This document shows, in pieces, positions 24,987-33,896 of a stretch of DNA of 64,000 nt. Made by a program: the position numbers and the translations under genes. Source of the DNA: Bacilli bacterium (GTDB taxonomy: Bacteria > Bacillota > Bacilli > RF39 > UBA660); assembly GCA_017525015.1 (NCBI GenBank), contig JAFXUK010000009.1, forward strand, positions 30,242-94,241, given 5' to 3'. Every line of letters begins with the position of its first letter. Within the stretch, counting starts at the first letter, position 1. The notes under the pieces are model-generated. The model was not told the origin of the DNA and ran no database searches. It saw nothing but the letters and a program-made list of their open reading frames with translations.

Positions 24987-26389
24987 AAACAGATGTAAAT
25001 AAAATAAAAGATGAACAAACAGATAATATTTACAATACCATTACTAATAACGAAATAGAAAAGAAAGAAACTGGATTAACTAAAGAAGTAATCGAAAGAA
25101 TATCAATAGAAAAAAATGAACCAGAATGGGTTTTAGAATTAAGATTAAAAGCCTTAGATTTATTTAACAAACTACCAATGCCAACATGGGGACCTGATTT
25201 AAGTATGTTAGATATGTCTAAAATAGATACATACGTTAAACCTAAAACAGACATGAAAAGAAAATGGGAAGATGTTCCAGAAGATATCAGAAATGTTTTT
25301 GATAAATTAGGTATTCCTGAATCTGAAAAAGAGAACCTAGCTGGTGTAGGAGCTCAATATGATAGTGAAGCAGTATATCATAATTTAAAAGATAAACTAG
25401 TAGAACAAGGGGTAATATATACTGACTTTGATACTGCTATAAAAGAGTATCCTGATTTAATAAAACAATACTTTACAAAGTGTGTACCACTTAATGATCA
25501 TAAATTCATAGCTTTACATTATGCACTTTTCAGTGGTGGATCATTTGTTTACATACCTAAAAATGTCAAATTAGATATCCCCCTTCAATCATATTTTAGA
25601 TTGAATGCCAAGGGAGCAGGGCAGTTTGAGCACACTCTTATCATAGTTGATGAAGGAGCGTCTCTTCAATTCATTGAAGGATGTAGTGCTCCTGGTTATA
25701 ATGAAACTAATTTACATGCTGGATGTGTAGAGCTATTTGTCAAGGACAATGCCTTTTTAAGATTTTCTACTATCGAAAACTGGTCTAAAAACATGCTTAA
25801 CTTAAATACTAAGAAATGCCTAGTAGGTAAACATGGAACTATGGAATGGGTAGCTGGATCATTTGGTTCTCAAATATCTATGCTATATCCTATGAATATA
25901 TTAAATGGTGAATATGCTAGATGTGAATTTACTAACATCTCATTTGCAGGTCTTGGTCAAAATCTAGATACTGGAGTAAAAGTAATTCATAATGCCCCAC
26001 ATACATCTACTGTAGTTAATAGTAAATCTATTAGCAAAGATGGAGGTATATGTACATTTAGAAGTAATGCTTGGGTTAAGAATAATGCCAAAGATAGTAA
26101 ACTAACTTTATCATGTGAATCACTAATGTTAGATAGTATATCTCGTAGTGATACTATACCGGTTAATAGACTAGAGACCGATAAAGTAGAATTCGCTCAT
26201 GAAGCAAAGATAGGTAAAATATCTGATGCAGCTATTTATTACTTAATGACTAGAGGTTTATCAGAAGAAGAAGCTAAAGCCTTAATCGTTAGAGGATTTG
26301 CTAATCCAATTAGTAAAAATCTTCCGGTTGAATATGCTGTTGAAATGAATAGATTAATAGACTTAGAACTAGAAGGGACGATTGGCTAA
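24983..26389 (+). CDS. sufB: Fe-S assembly scaffold SufB
   Basis: 468 residues, as expected. Recognisable segments are EPEWVLELRLKAL, YFRLNAKGAGQFEHTLII, LHAGCVELFVKD, SRSDTIPV and HEAKIGKISDAAIYYLMTRGLSEEEA. The fold is a right-handed beta-helix that assembles clusters on the SufBC2D complex. SRSDTIPV matches the Firmicute form, in which the enterobacterial Cys at that point is absent. The stop overlaps the sufD start (TAATG). Confidence 0.95.
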   Translation: MKTDVNKIKDEQTDNIYNTITNNEIEKKETGLTKEVIERISIEKNEPEWVLELRLKALDLFNKLPMPTWGPDLSMLDMSKIDTYVKPKTDMKRKWEDVPEDIRNVFDKLGIPESEKENLAGVGAQYDSEAVYHNLKDKLVEQGVIYTDFDTAIKEYPDLIKQYFTKCVPLNDHKFIALHYALFSGGSFVYIPKNVKLDIPLQSYFRLNAKGAGQFEHTLIIVDEGASLQFIEGCSAPGYNETNLHAGCVELFVKDNAFLRFSTIENWSKNMLNLNTKKCLVGKHGTMEWVAGSFGSQISMLYPMNILNGEYARCEFTNISFAGLGQNLDTGVKVIHNAPHTSTVVNSKSISKDGGICTFRSNAWVKNNAKDSKLTLSCESLMLDSISRSDTIPVNRLETDKVEFAHEAKIGKISDAAIYYLMTRGLSEEEAKALIVRGFANPISKNLPVEYAVEMNRLIDLELEGTIG

Positions 26390-27399
26390 TGACTAAATAT
26401 ACATTAAACGAAACTCCTGTAAGAACTTCTATTAACTTTGCTATCAATGATATCTCTCTAGATTTAGACATACCTAGTTATAAAGAATCTACTTATACAA
26501 TTACTAATAAAGAAGAAGTAAGTATTAAAGAAACTAATAAAAAAGACTTTAAAAGTCGTATTGGTTTAGATTTTGATAACTACAAAGAAATAAAAATAGA
26601 TATTACTAAATCATTAACAAAACCATTAGTAATAGAATATGATGTTGATAACTTACAAGTTATTAACACTATAATTAATATATCTAAAGATATTGAAGCT
26701 AAAGTAATAATCAAATATAAAGGAACTGGTTTTAATTCATCTAAAATTAATACCAATCTAGAAGAATATAGTAAACTTAAATTAGATGTCATAAATCTAA
26801 TTAATGATGAATCAACTAGTTTTATTTCAACAGAAAATGAAATAGCAGAAAAAGCCTATTTAGACTATAATTTTATTGATTTAGGTGGCAAAACAAGATT
26901 ATCTAACTATTACAGTAATATAAATGGCTATGAAGCTAAAAATGACTTTAAAAACATCTATCTAGGTACTAATGAAGATATTATAGATATGAATTACTAT
27001 GCAGTAATAAATGCTCCTAAAGCAGAAGCTAATATTAGAGTAGAAGGAGCTATTGATGATAAAGCTAAAAAGAGTTTCAAAGGAACTATAGATTTCATCT
27101 CTGGTTCTAAAGAATCAATAGGTGAAGAAAATGAAAACTGTATTATTCTTTCAGATAAAGCTATATCTAAATCACTACCAATGTTACTATGTAATGAAGA
27201 ATCAGTAATTGGTTCTCATGGAGTATCATCTGGTAAAATAGATCATAATAAACTATTCTACTTAATGAGTAGAGGTTTATCTGAACAAGAAGCTAAAAAA
27301 CTTATTATCAATGCTAACTTTAATAGTATTATTAATAACTTAATAGATGATTCTATTAAAGAAGAAATCTTAAAAATAATAGACAAAAAAATAGATTAG
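26389..27399 (+). CDS. sufD: SufD-type scaffold protein
   Basis: 336 residues, short for SufD (usually 400-440), with the beta-helix core and the C-terminal signature GSHGVSSGKIDHNKLFYLMSRGLSEQEA. The first 40-60 residues of the standard N-terminal helical region are missing. It forms the SufBC2D complex with the two preceding genes. No SufS desulfurase or SufU is found after it; the operon ends at a terminator. Those partners must be encoded elsewhere. Confidence 0.85.
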   Translation: MTKYTLNETPVRTSINFAINDISLDLDIPSYKESTYTITNKEEVSIKETNKKDFKSRIGLDFDNYKEIKIDITKSLTKPLVIEYDVDNLQVINTIINISKDIEAKVIIKYKGTGFNSSKINTNLEEYSKLKLDVINLINDESTSFISTENEIAEKAYLDYNFIDLGGKTRLSNYYSNINGYEAKNDFKNIYLGTNEDIIDMNYYAVINAPKAEANIRVEGAIDDKAKKSFKGTIDFISGSKESIGEENENCIILSDKAISKSLPMLLCNEESVIGSHGVSSGKIDHNKLFYLMSRGLSEQEAKKLIINANFNSIINNLIDDSIKEEILKIIDKKID

Positions 27400-27418
27400 A
27401 ATTTCTAATCTATTTTTA
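27390..27418. terminator. Bidirectional terminator
   Basis: AATAGATTAG-AATTT-CTAATCTATT between the sufD stop and the convergent gene. Confidence 0.85.
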
Positions 27419-28558
27419 ATTTAAATACATTACTTTATCATAAACATTAGCTAAATCATCAGCACTAATATCATTTTTAGCTCTTTCTAACTTATTATCT
27501 TTAATGTTATAGATATATACCTTGTAATTACATTCATCTAAGTTTTCTTCAAATTCACATCTGCCACCTTCATAAAGTGTAATAGTATCTTTACTAGTTT
27601 TAACAAAAGAATCGAAGTTTCCTTCATCAGGTCCATTTAAAAGTTTTTCTTCTTTACCATTTTCGTATTTATAAATTGCATCACCAGTATAATAAATATA
27701 GTAATCATCTACAGGTATTATCATAGAATCATATATAGATCCTCCAAAATCAACATGAGGTTCAGATATAGGTGATACTTTTTTAGTCTTTGTATCATAT
27801 TCATAATATGTAGTCATATATTTACTATTTTCATAATAATCATGATTAAAAACAAATTTACCACGATAAATATAATTTACATAACCAACATCTGTAATCT
27901 TTTCTTTTTTACCTGTTTCTAAATCAATAGATCCAAACTCTGGTTCACTTTCTGTAGTACCTCTTGTCATATAGTAAGCTTGACCATCAACAGCATATAA
28001 CAAGAAACTACCATGTCCAGCTATACTAAAGTAATCATCAAAATAATACAATTCTGTACTTTCATTTTCTTTTAAATCATAATCAATAATATATTTTTTA
28101 CCAGCTAAAGAAATATAAACATGATCTTTTAAAACAATTATTGATTCAGGAATAGTCTCTTTTTTAAGTGAAGCAATTTTTTTGTATTTATTATTATCGT
28201 TTAAATCAAAATAACCTAATTCACTTGAATAATTATTTTCACCACTAAAATCATAAGTATAAACTTTTTTATCAGTATAAAAGTATTCTATATTGTCATA
28301 TGCGTCTCTATCATCAAGCCTAATTTCTTTTCCATCCTCTGTTAAGAAAACGAAATTTTTACCAGCAGCAGCGATAGACATAACTTTGTTTTCTCTTATC
28401 CAATCATCAGCTACTTCTACAGTTTCTTCTTTCTTTTCGTCTTTTACGTTTTCCTTGTTAGAAAATTGTTTACCTAACCAAAAGCATAAAGGACCAATTA
28501 TCATGATACATAAAATTGCAATTACCAAAACAACCCCAGGTTTAACTTCTTTTCCCAT
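27416..28558 (-). CDS. Membrane-anchored beta-propeller-like protein
   Basis: 380 residues from ATG 28558, which follows GGAGTG; a GTG three codons earlier lies in that site. A membrane segment at about 6-28 is followed by a long extracytoplasmic domain of repeated strand units (DRDAYDNIEYFYTDKKVYTYDFS, DYYIYYTGDAIYKYENGKE) like propeller blades. Two Cys pairs may form disulfides (CEFEENLDEC). The family is unknown. It is divergent from the ComEC-like gene, and their promoters are back to back. Confidence 0.6.
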   Translation of the reverse strand: MGKEVKPGVVLVIAILCIMIIGPLCFWLGKQFSNKENVKDEKKEETVEVADDWIRENKVMSIAAAGKNFVFLTEDGKEIRLDDRDAYDNIEYFYTDKKVYTYDFSGENNYSSELGYFDLNDNNKYKKIASLKKETIPESIIVLKDHVYISLAGKKYIIDYDLKENESTELYYFDDYFSIAGHGSFLLYAVDGQAYYMTRGTTESEPEFGSIDLETGKKEKITDVGYVNYIYRGKFVFNHDYYENSKYMTTYYEYDTKTKKVSPISEPHVDFGGSIYDSMIIPVDDYYIYYTGDAIYKYENGKEEKLLNGPDEGNFDSFVKTSKDTITLYEGGRCEFEENLDECNYKVYIYNIKDNKLERAKNDISADDLANVYDKVMYLN

Positions 28559-28599
28559 TTTCCACACTCCTATAATAATTATACATCATAAATCCTAAA

Positions 28600-28629
28600 T
28601 TGACATTAGAAAGAAATAAATGATACGAT
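28600..28629 (+). promoter_or_regulatory. Promoter of the ComEC-like gene
   Basis: TTGACA (28600-28605), 18-nt spacer, TACGAT (28624-28629). A minus-strand TATAAT (28578-28583) serves the divergent gene, so the two promoters overlap or abut. Confidence 0.6.
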
Positions 28630-28647
28630 ATTTTTGAAGGTGATAAC

Positions 28648-29553
28648 ATGAAAAAAGATAGTATTAAATATATAGCTATTTTTGTAATATTTATTGGTCT
28701 TTTATTAGTATCAAAATTTACTGATTTTAATATTCAAGATTTATTTGAAGAAGAAAAGGTAGAACAAGTATCATCTCCAGATTTAAAAATATATTTCTTT
28801 GATGTTGGTCAAGCCGAAAGTATTTTAATAACTAATAATGGTCATAATATGATTATTGATGGTGGTAATAACGTAGATGGTTCATTACTAGTTAAATACC
28901 TAAAAGAAGAATTAAAAATAACTAAAATAGATTACATCATATCTACCCATCCACACGAAGATCATATTGGTGGTTTAGATAATATAATTAAAAACTTTGA
29001 AATAGCAAACCTTTATATGCCTGATTTAACAACAACTACTAAATCGTTTGAAGATGTAATTAAAGCAGCTGAAAAGAAGAGTCTAGAAGTAACTATTCCT
29101 GAAAACGACGAAACATTTACTATGGAGGATTTAAAATTCAAAGTAATCTATACTGGTACAAATGAAGAAGACTTAAATGCTAGTTCTATTATTCTTAGAA
29201 TGGATTATAAAGATACTAGTTACTTATTCACTGCTGATACAACATATGATACTGAACAACTTATTTTAGATAAAGATATTGATGTCGATGTCTTAAAAGT
29301 AGCTCACCATGGTTCTAAACATGCTTCCTCACTTAATTTCTTAAAAAAAGCAACACCTAAATATGCAATTATTTCTTGTGGTAAAGATAATGATTATGGT
29401 TATCCACACGAATCAGCCATGAATAGGTTAAAACAATTTACTGATAAAATATATGTTACTAAAGATTTAGGTACTATTATCTTAACTAGTGATGGAACTA
29501 ATATCGAAATTAGTAGTATCAAAACTAATTTAGATGGAGTAGAGAAAAAATGA
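28648..29553 (+). CDS. ComEC-C-terminal-like metallo-beta-lactamase-fold hydrolase
   Basis: 301 residues. A membrane anchor (about 6-24) precedes a metallo-beta-lactamase fold: FFDVGQAES, DGGNN, metal motif THPHEDHIGG, then SYLFTADT and VAHHGSKHAS. This matches the free-standing proteins related to the C-terminal domain of the DNA-uptake channel ComEC, often extracellular nucleases. It overlaps the downstream DUF3006 gene by 4 nt (ATGA), a common pairing. Confidence 0.87.
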   Translation: MKKDSIKYIAIFVIFIGLLLVSKFTDFNIQDLFEEEKVEQVSSPDLKIYFFDVGQAESILITNNGHNMIIDGGNNVDGSLLVKYLKEELKITKIDYIISTHPHEDHIGGLDNIIKNFEIANLYMPDLTTTTKSFEDVIKAAEKKSLEVTIPENDETFTMEDLKFKVIYTGTNEEDLNASSIILRMDYKDTSYLFTADTTYDTEQLILDKDIDVDVLKVAHHGSKHASSLNFLKKATPKYAIISCGKDNDYGYPHESAMNRLKQFTDKIYVTKDLGTIILTSDGTNIEISSIKTNLDGVEKK

Positions 29554-29762
29554 AATACGCAGTAGATAGAATAGAAGATAACATTGTTATCTTAGAAAAT
29601 ATAAAAACTAAAGAACTAATAAAAGAAGATATAACTAACTTACCTAAAGGTATCAAAGAAGGTACTATATTAATAAAAAGAAAAACATACAAAGTAGATT
29701 ATAAAACAACTAGTAAAAGAAAAATAAAAATAAGAAATAAATTTAATAAATTAAAAAACTAG
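29550..29762 (+). CDS. DUF3006 protein
   Basis: 70 residues, beginning KYAVDRIEDNIVILE as DUF3006 proteins do, with a basic C-terminus (KRKIKIRNKFNKLKN). The family is small and of unknown function, and is found next to ComEC-like metallo-beta-lactamase genes. Start and stop overlap as ATGA. Confidence 0.8.
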   Translation: MKYAVDRIEDNIVILENIKTKELIKEDITNLPKGIKEGTILIKRKTYKVDYKTTSKRKIKIRNKFNKLKN

Positions 29763-29780
29763 GATTTATACATCCTAGTT
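29753..29780. terminator. Terminator between convergent genes
   Basis: AACTAGGAT-TTATAC-ATCCTAGTT. The stem includes both stop codons; the A tract on the left makes it best suited to the minus-strand gene. Confidence 0.8.
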
Positions 29781-30298
29781 ATTACAAAATCATAATCTTC
29801 TAAATTATAAGTATTTCCACAATACTCACATTTACCTGAATTATTGATTAAAAGAGATGCTCCACAAGTTGGGCATTTTTTTATTAGACCTTCTTTTTTA
29901 AAATCTTTCTTCTTAGTTAATTCTAAACGATATGGAACAGTTACACGATTCTGATCATCACCAGTAACTTTACCTGTTTCTAAATCCATATAATAATCTA
30001 GATATCTTGAATTTAGAAAAACGGAAATGACATAAGCATCATCTCTTTCTTCAATAGAAGTGATATGACTATCTTGAGCATTTAACATATCATACATATG
30101 TCTAGCTTTTCTAGATTTCCATTCATTAACTAAATTAACACCATCTTGATAAACAGAATCACTTACAAAATGTTTAACAGTATCTAACTTATCTAACATA
30201 ACAGCAGAGAAGTATTTAATAAACATATTTTGTACTTTTGATAAAAATAATTGTTCATCAAATTTTGGATCAAGTTTTTTATATTCTTCTATACTCAT
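29759..30298 (-). CDS. Tim44-like/zinc-ribbon protein without membrane anchor
   Basis: 179 residues from ATG 30298, which has GGAG 8-9 nt upstream; an in-frame ATG at 30316 overlaps the upstream stop (ATGA) but has no ribosome binding site. The first 120 residues (VQNMFIKYFSAVMLDKLDTVKHFVSDSVYQ) look like a Tim44/NTF2-type domain. A C-terminal zinc ribbon follows (CPTCGASLLINNSGKCEYC). It is the soluble third member of a family with the next two genes. Confidence 0.7.
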   Translation of the reverse strand: MSIEEYKKLDPKFDEQLFLSKVQNMFIKYFSAVMLDKLDTVKHFVSDSVYQDGVNLVNEWKSRKARHMYDMLNAQDSHITSIEERDDAYVISVFLNSRYLDYYMDLETGKVTGDDQNRVTVPYRLELTKKKDFKKEGLIKKCPTCGASLLINNSGKCEYCGNTYNLEDYDFVITRMYKS

Positions 30299-30312
30299 AA
30301 CATCATCTCCAA

Positions 30313-31221
30313 TCATAATACGATAGTTTGATCATTAACTTTTTTACTTAATACAAACTGACTAGGTGGAACAACAATCTTACTACGGCAGTAAGGACAT
30401 ACTTTAGCAGCTGGGTCAGTTATCTCAGCCCCACAACTAGAACAGAACCTAGCACTTGTATCTTTAGCTCTAATAAAGTTTAATACATAGTTATTCATTA
30501 TCTTACTCTTTTTATTACCATGTAATACTTTTCCTTTACCATCTACTACATAATCATAAAAAGCTATTTTTAAAAATACACGAACGTTAATATAATCTGT
30601 ACTTTCTCCACAATTAATAATTTTAATACTAATTGTTTGAAAATCACTCATAATATTCTTTTGATTCTTAGCTTTTAATACTTCTAATTGTTCATAGTAT
30701 GAATTATATAATTCATCACTACAACATTTTTTTAATGTTTCATAATCAAAATTCATCCAAGCATTTTGTATTTCAATAAACTTGTTTACAGCCATTTCTT
30801 TTAATGAATCCAGAGTTTCGTTAGGTAGTATTGCTTGGAGTTTATTAATATCCATATCTCCATAATTATCATTAAAAATAGGTTTCTTTTTATTGATTTC
30901 TTGATTTATGAATACACCAATAGCAGTAAGGCCGCAGGCTAAACAAATAAACATCATTATAATTGATATTATATCGTACTTATCAATATTAAGTTCTCCA
31001 TTTGAAGAAGAACTTCTTGAACTAGAGCTATGTGACGAACTACTAGAAGAACTACTACTTGAACTTCTTGATCTACTACTTGAATGACTACTAGAATGGC
31101 TACTACCAGATGAACCACCATAACTGGTATCAAATCCAGAATCACTCCAAGATGGTTCGATATAAAATACCATAGCTATAATTAATACAAAAGTAAATAA
31201 ACCAATTATTACTTTCTTCAT
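30313..31221 (-). CDS. Membrane Tim44-like protein with Ser-rich linker and zinc ribbon
   Basis: 302 residues from the ATG at 31221, after GGTAGTGATG; longer in-frame upstream codons lack a site. Order: signal or membrane segment (about 3-20), GFDTSYGG, a run of Ser/His/Arg (about 40-75), a second membrane segment (about 85-107), a Tim44-like domain (DMDINKLQAILPNETLDSLKEMAVNKFIEIQNAW...) and a zinc ribbon (CSSCGAEI...CPYCRSKI). It is a tandem paralogue of the next gene. The zinc ribbon would be cytoplasmic. Confidence 0.72.
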   Translation of the reverse strand: MKKVIIGLFTFVLIIAMVFYIEPSWSDSGFDTSYGGSSGSSHSSSHSSSRSRSSSSSSSSSSSHSSSSRSSSSNGELNIDKYDIISIIMMFICLACGLTAIGVFINQEINKKKPIFNDNYGDMDINKLQAILPNETLDSLKEMAVNKFIEIQNAWMNFDYETLKKCCSDELYNSYYEQLEVLKAKNQKNIMSDFQTISIKIINCGESTDYINVRVFLKIAFYDYVVDGKGKVLHGNKKSKIMNNYVLNFIRAKDTSARFCSSCGAEITDPAAKVCPYCRSKIVVPPSQFVLSKKVNDQTIVL

Positions 31222-31253
31222 AGCATCACTACCATTCAAAAAAATTATAACAT

Positions 31254-31285
31254 AAAAAAACAATATTCTATAATATTGTTTTTTA
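31254..31285. terminator. Terminator between paralogues
   Basis: ACAATATT-CTAT-AATATTGT class hairpin with A and T tracts, right after the stop of the 31283 gene. A near-identical hairpin is found at 32251-32277. Confidence 0.75.
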
Positions 31286-32215
31286 TTTAGTTCTCATCAT
31301 AAATGTATGCTCATTAGTTTTCTTGCTTAAAATAAAATCTCCGGATGTAAGAGCAATCTTACTACGACAATAACTACATCTTTTATCAACGATATTTTTT
31401 AAAGGAGCACCACATCTAGGACATGTTTTAATTTCTTGATCTTTAGATTTAATAAAGTTCAATCTGTAATTGTTTATTACTTTTGCAGCTTTAGTACCTT
31501 GAACCACATTACCTTCTTCATCAATTATAAAATCAAAAAATGCTATTTTCAAAAATACTTGAACATTTATATATTTTTCACTTTCTTCAACATTTATTAT
31601 ACGAATATTGATAGTTTTAAAATCACTCATAATATTCTTTTGTTTTTTTAACTTTAACACTTCTAATTGTTCGTGATAAGTATTATATAATTCATCAGAA
31701 CATAATTTTTTTAAAGAGTCATAATCAAAATCCATCCAAGCATTTTGAATATCAATAAACTTTTGATAAGCCATCTCTTTTAAAGTATCTAAAGTTTCAT
31801 TAGGAAGTATTTCCTGTAGCTTATGAATATCCATATCAAAATAATATTCTTTATATATATCTTGAATTGCTGAGGAGGTGCTTCCAAATATACTATGCAC
31901 TATAACTCCAGCGTATAATAACATTATAAATGTAATAAATACTCCGATAATAGGACTATAGTAATATTCATCACTACTACTTGAACTTGAGCTTGAACTA
32001 GAGCTACTTGAACCTCCGATATCAAAGTCCCAGCTGCCACCATCATAGCCGCCACCAGAGTAACCGCCACCGCCAGAATAACCTCCGCCACTATCGTAGC
32101 CACCGCCACCTCCGTAGCCGGTATCAAATCCGGAATCACCCCAAGTAGGGTTTATATATAAAAAGGTCATAAAACCTAATGCAAAAACAGCTAAACATAC
32201 TAATAGCTTTTTCAT
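31283..32215 (-). CDS. Membrane Tim44-like protein with Gly-rich linker and zinc ribbon
   Basis: 310 residues from ATG 32215 with GGTAGTG upstream. It has the same order as its neighbour: signal segment, GDSGFDTGYGGGGGYDSGGG, Gly/Ser-rich linker, membrane helix (about 92-115), Tim44-like domain (FDMDIHKLQEILPNETLDTLKEM) and zinc ribbon (CPRCGAPL...CSYCRSKI). The two proteins share long runs such as NPTWGDSGFDTGYGG versus EPSWSDSGFDTSYGG, so they arose by tandem duplication. Confidence 0.75.
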   Translation of the reverse strand: MKKLLVCLAVFALGFMTFLYINPTWGDSGFDTGYGGGGGYDSGGGYSGGGGYSGGGYDGGSWDFDIGGSSSSSSSSSSSSSDEYYYSPIIGVFITFIMLLYAGVIVHSIFGSTSSAIQDIYKEYYFDMDIHKLQEILPNETLDTLKEMAYQKFIDIQNAWMDFDYDSLKKLCSDELYNTYHEQLEVLKLKKQKNIMSDFKTINIRIINVEESEKYINVQVFLKIAFFDFIIDEEGNVVQGTKAAKVINNYRLNFIKSKDQEIKTCPRCGAPLKNIVDKRCSYCRSKIALTSGDFILSKKTNEHTFMMRTK

Positions 32216-32250
32216 AAGCATCACACTACCATACAAGAATTATAACATAA

Positions 32251-32277
32251 AAAAAACAATATTTTATAATATTGTTT
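32251..32277 (-). terminator. Terminator of the glycosyltransferase gene
   Basis: ACAATATT-TTAT-AATATTGT with an A tract on the left (T on the minus strand). It overlaps the stop codon. Confidence 0.72.
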
Positions 32278-33208
32278 CTGTATTAAAGCCTAACTTCTCT
32301 CTAATAATGTAAACAGGTCTATTCTTAACTTCACCATTAATCTTACCAATATATTCACCTATGATTCCTAATAATAAGAATTGAATGCCAAATAAGAATA
32401 ACATCAATAAGATAATTGCATGTCCTATAGTAAATTCAAAATTAAATCCTATTATTCTTACCAATAAAACTATTAAATATATTAAGAAAGATAGTAATGT
32501 TAAAATTCCACAATTAATAGAAATCTTTAATGGTTTAAAACTAAATGAAAGAATTCCATCAATAGCATATTTCAGACTTGAACTGAAATTAAATGAAGTT
32601 TTTCCTTTTCTTCTTGGTTCAACATCGTAAGGTAAGTATTTAACTCTAAATCCTACCCAAGCAAAGATACCTTTAGAAAATCTACTTTTTTCAGATAAAG
32701 ATATAACAGCTTCTCTAACATTCTTTCTAAACATTCTAAAATCAGAAGCTGCATTCTCAAAATGAACATCACTTAAAGAATCTATTAATTTATAAAATAT
32801 TCCCTTACATACTTTCATAAGAAAACTATCTACAGTACGATTCTTCATTACCATAGCAACTTCATCATATTCTTTATTGTTATTTAAAAAATCAATCATA
32901 TCTAATAAATATTTAGGATTTTGTTGTAAGTCACCATCTAAAATACAAGTATATTCTCCAGAAGCATGTACTAAACCAGCATGAATGGCTGCATCCTTTT
33001 TAAAATTTCTTGAGAAAGATAAAACTTTAACATGTTTAATATCTTTTTCAAATAAATCACTTAATCTTTCAAAGGTTTTATCAGATGAACCATCATCAAT
33101 AAAAATAATCTCATATTTTATTTTATTTAATACTTCATTTATCTTGGAATATAATTCTTCAACGTTATCTTCCTCGTTCTTACAAGGAACTATAATACTA
33201 AGTTTCAT
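32264..33208 (-). CDS. GtrB/DPM1-like glycosyltransferase, family 2
   Basis: 314 residues from ATG 33208 after GAGGTGG; a farther upstream ATG at 33223 lies before that site. The GT2 core has SIIVPCKNEEDNVEEL, IFIDDGSSDKT, DGDLQQNP and SDFRMFRK. Two C-terminal membrane segments (about 220-243 and 257-285) are as in the GtrB/DPM1 group, which load a sugar on undecaprenyl phosphate. The acceptor and sugar are unknown. It is the only gene of its unit. Confidence 0.88.
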   Translation of the reverse strand: MKLSIIVPCKNEEDNVEELYSKINEVLNKIKYEIIFIDDGSSDKTFERLSDLFEKDIKHVKVLSFSRNFKKDAAIHAGLVHASGEYTCILDGDLQQNPKYLLDMIDFLNNNKEYDEVAMVMKNRTVDSFLMKVCKGIFYKLIDSLSDVHFENAASDFRMFRKNVREAVISLSEKSRFSKGIFAWVGFRVKYLPYDVEPRRKGKTSFNFSSSLKYAIDGILSFSFKPLKISINCGILTLLSFLIYLIVLLVRIIGFNFEFTIGHAIILLMLFLFGIQFLLLGIIGEYIGKINGEVKNRPVYIIREKLGFNTETIL

Positions 33209-33319
33209 ATTGCCACCTCGCATGTATTATACCATATTTTACCTCATTTCAATCAGAAATATAATATTGATAATTGACGTTATTTTTGTTATGATTATAT
33301 ATAATAAAGGGTGATTGGG

Positions 33320-33880
33320 ATGAATAACAAGTGGATGATACTCGCTGTCTTTTTTTCAGTGATTACTTTAATATCTTCTATTATTTGTTCAAGCTTGGTT
33401 TATAACAGCGAAAAGAATAAAACTGAAATAAGTAGTAACCAAGTAATAGCAACTAATATAATTCATAAAAATACATCTATTGTTTATTTTAGCAACAATA
33501 GCCTTAAATTAATTGGTCTAGAACCAGGGTATAATTTAACCCAAAAATTTTTTATAACGAACAACAATTCAAATACAATTAAATATAACATAGAGTGGAC
33601 TAGCGTTTCTTCTACATGGAATACAGAATCAGAAGAATATGGTGCTCCTCATCCAGAAGAATTCGTCTATACTTTATCTTGTACAAATGGAGAGAGAGTA
33701 GAGAATAAAACAATGCCATTAAGTGAAAATGACTATGTAATATTTAAAGATTTAGAACTAAAAACTAATAAAACAAATGAATGTACTATAAATATAAGAT
33801 TCCTAGCTAAAGATCAGGATCAATCATATAATTTAAACAAATCATTCGGAGGAAAATATATCGTTAAAGTAATAGAGTAA
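33320..33880 (+). CDS. Membrane-anchored beta-rich protein A (SipW-substrate-like)
   Basis: 186 residues from ATG 33320; the GTG at 33311 lies within the ribosome binding site AAAGGGTG. A short N-terminus and a hydrophobic segment (about 6-24) lead to a beta-sandwich-like domain: SLKLIGLEPGYNLTQKFFITNNNSNTIKYNIEW..., with two Cys (SCTNG and ECTIN). TasA/CalY/camelysin-type proteins have such a layout with SipW processing. The homology is inferred from context and architecture, not proven. It is 16 nt before the next gene. Confidence 0.6.
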   Translation: MNNKWMILAVFFSVITLISSIICSSLVYNSEKNKTEISSNQVIATNIIHKNTSIVYFSNNSLKLIGLEPGYNLTQKFFITNNNSNTIKYNIEWTSVSSTWNTESEEYGAPHPEEFVYTLSCTNGERVENKTMPLSENDYVIFKDLELKTNKTNECTINIRFLAKDQDQSYNLNKSFGGKYIVKVIE

Positions 33881-33896
33881 AAAGGAAGTGATAAGG

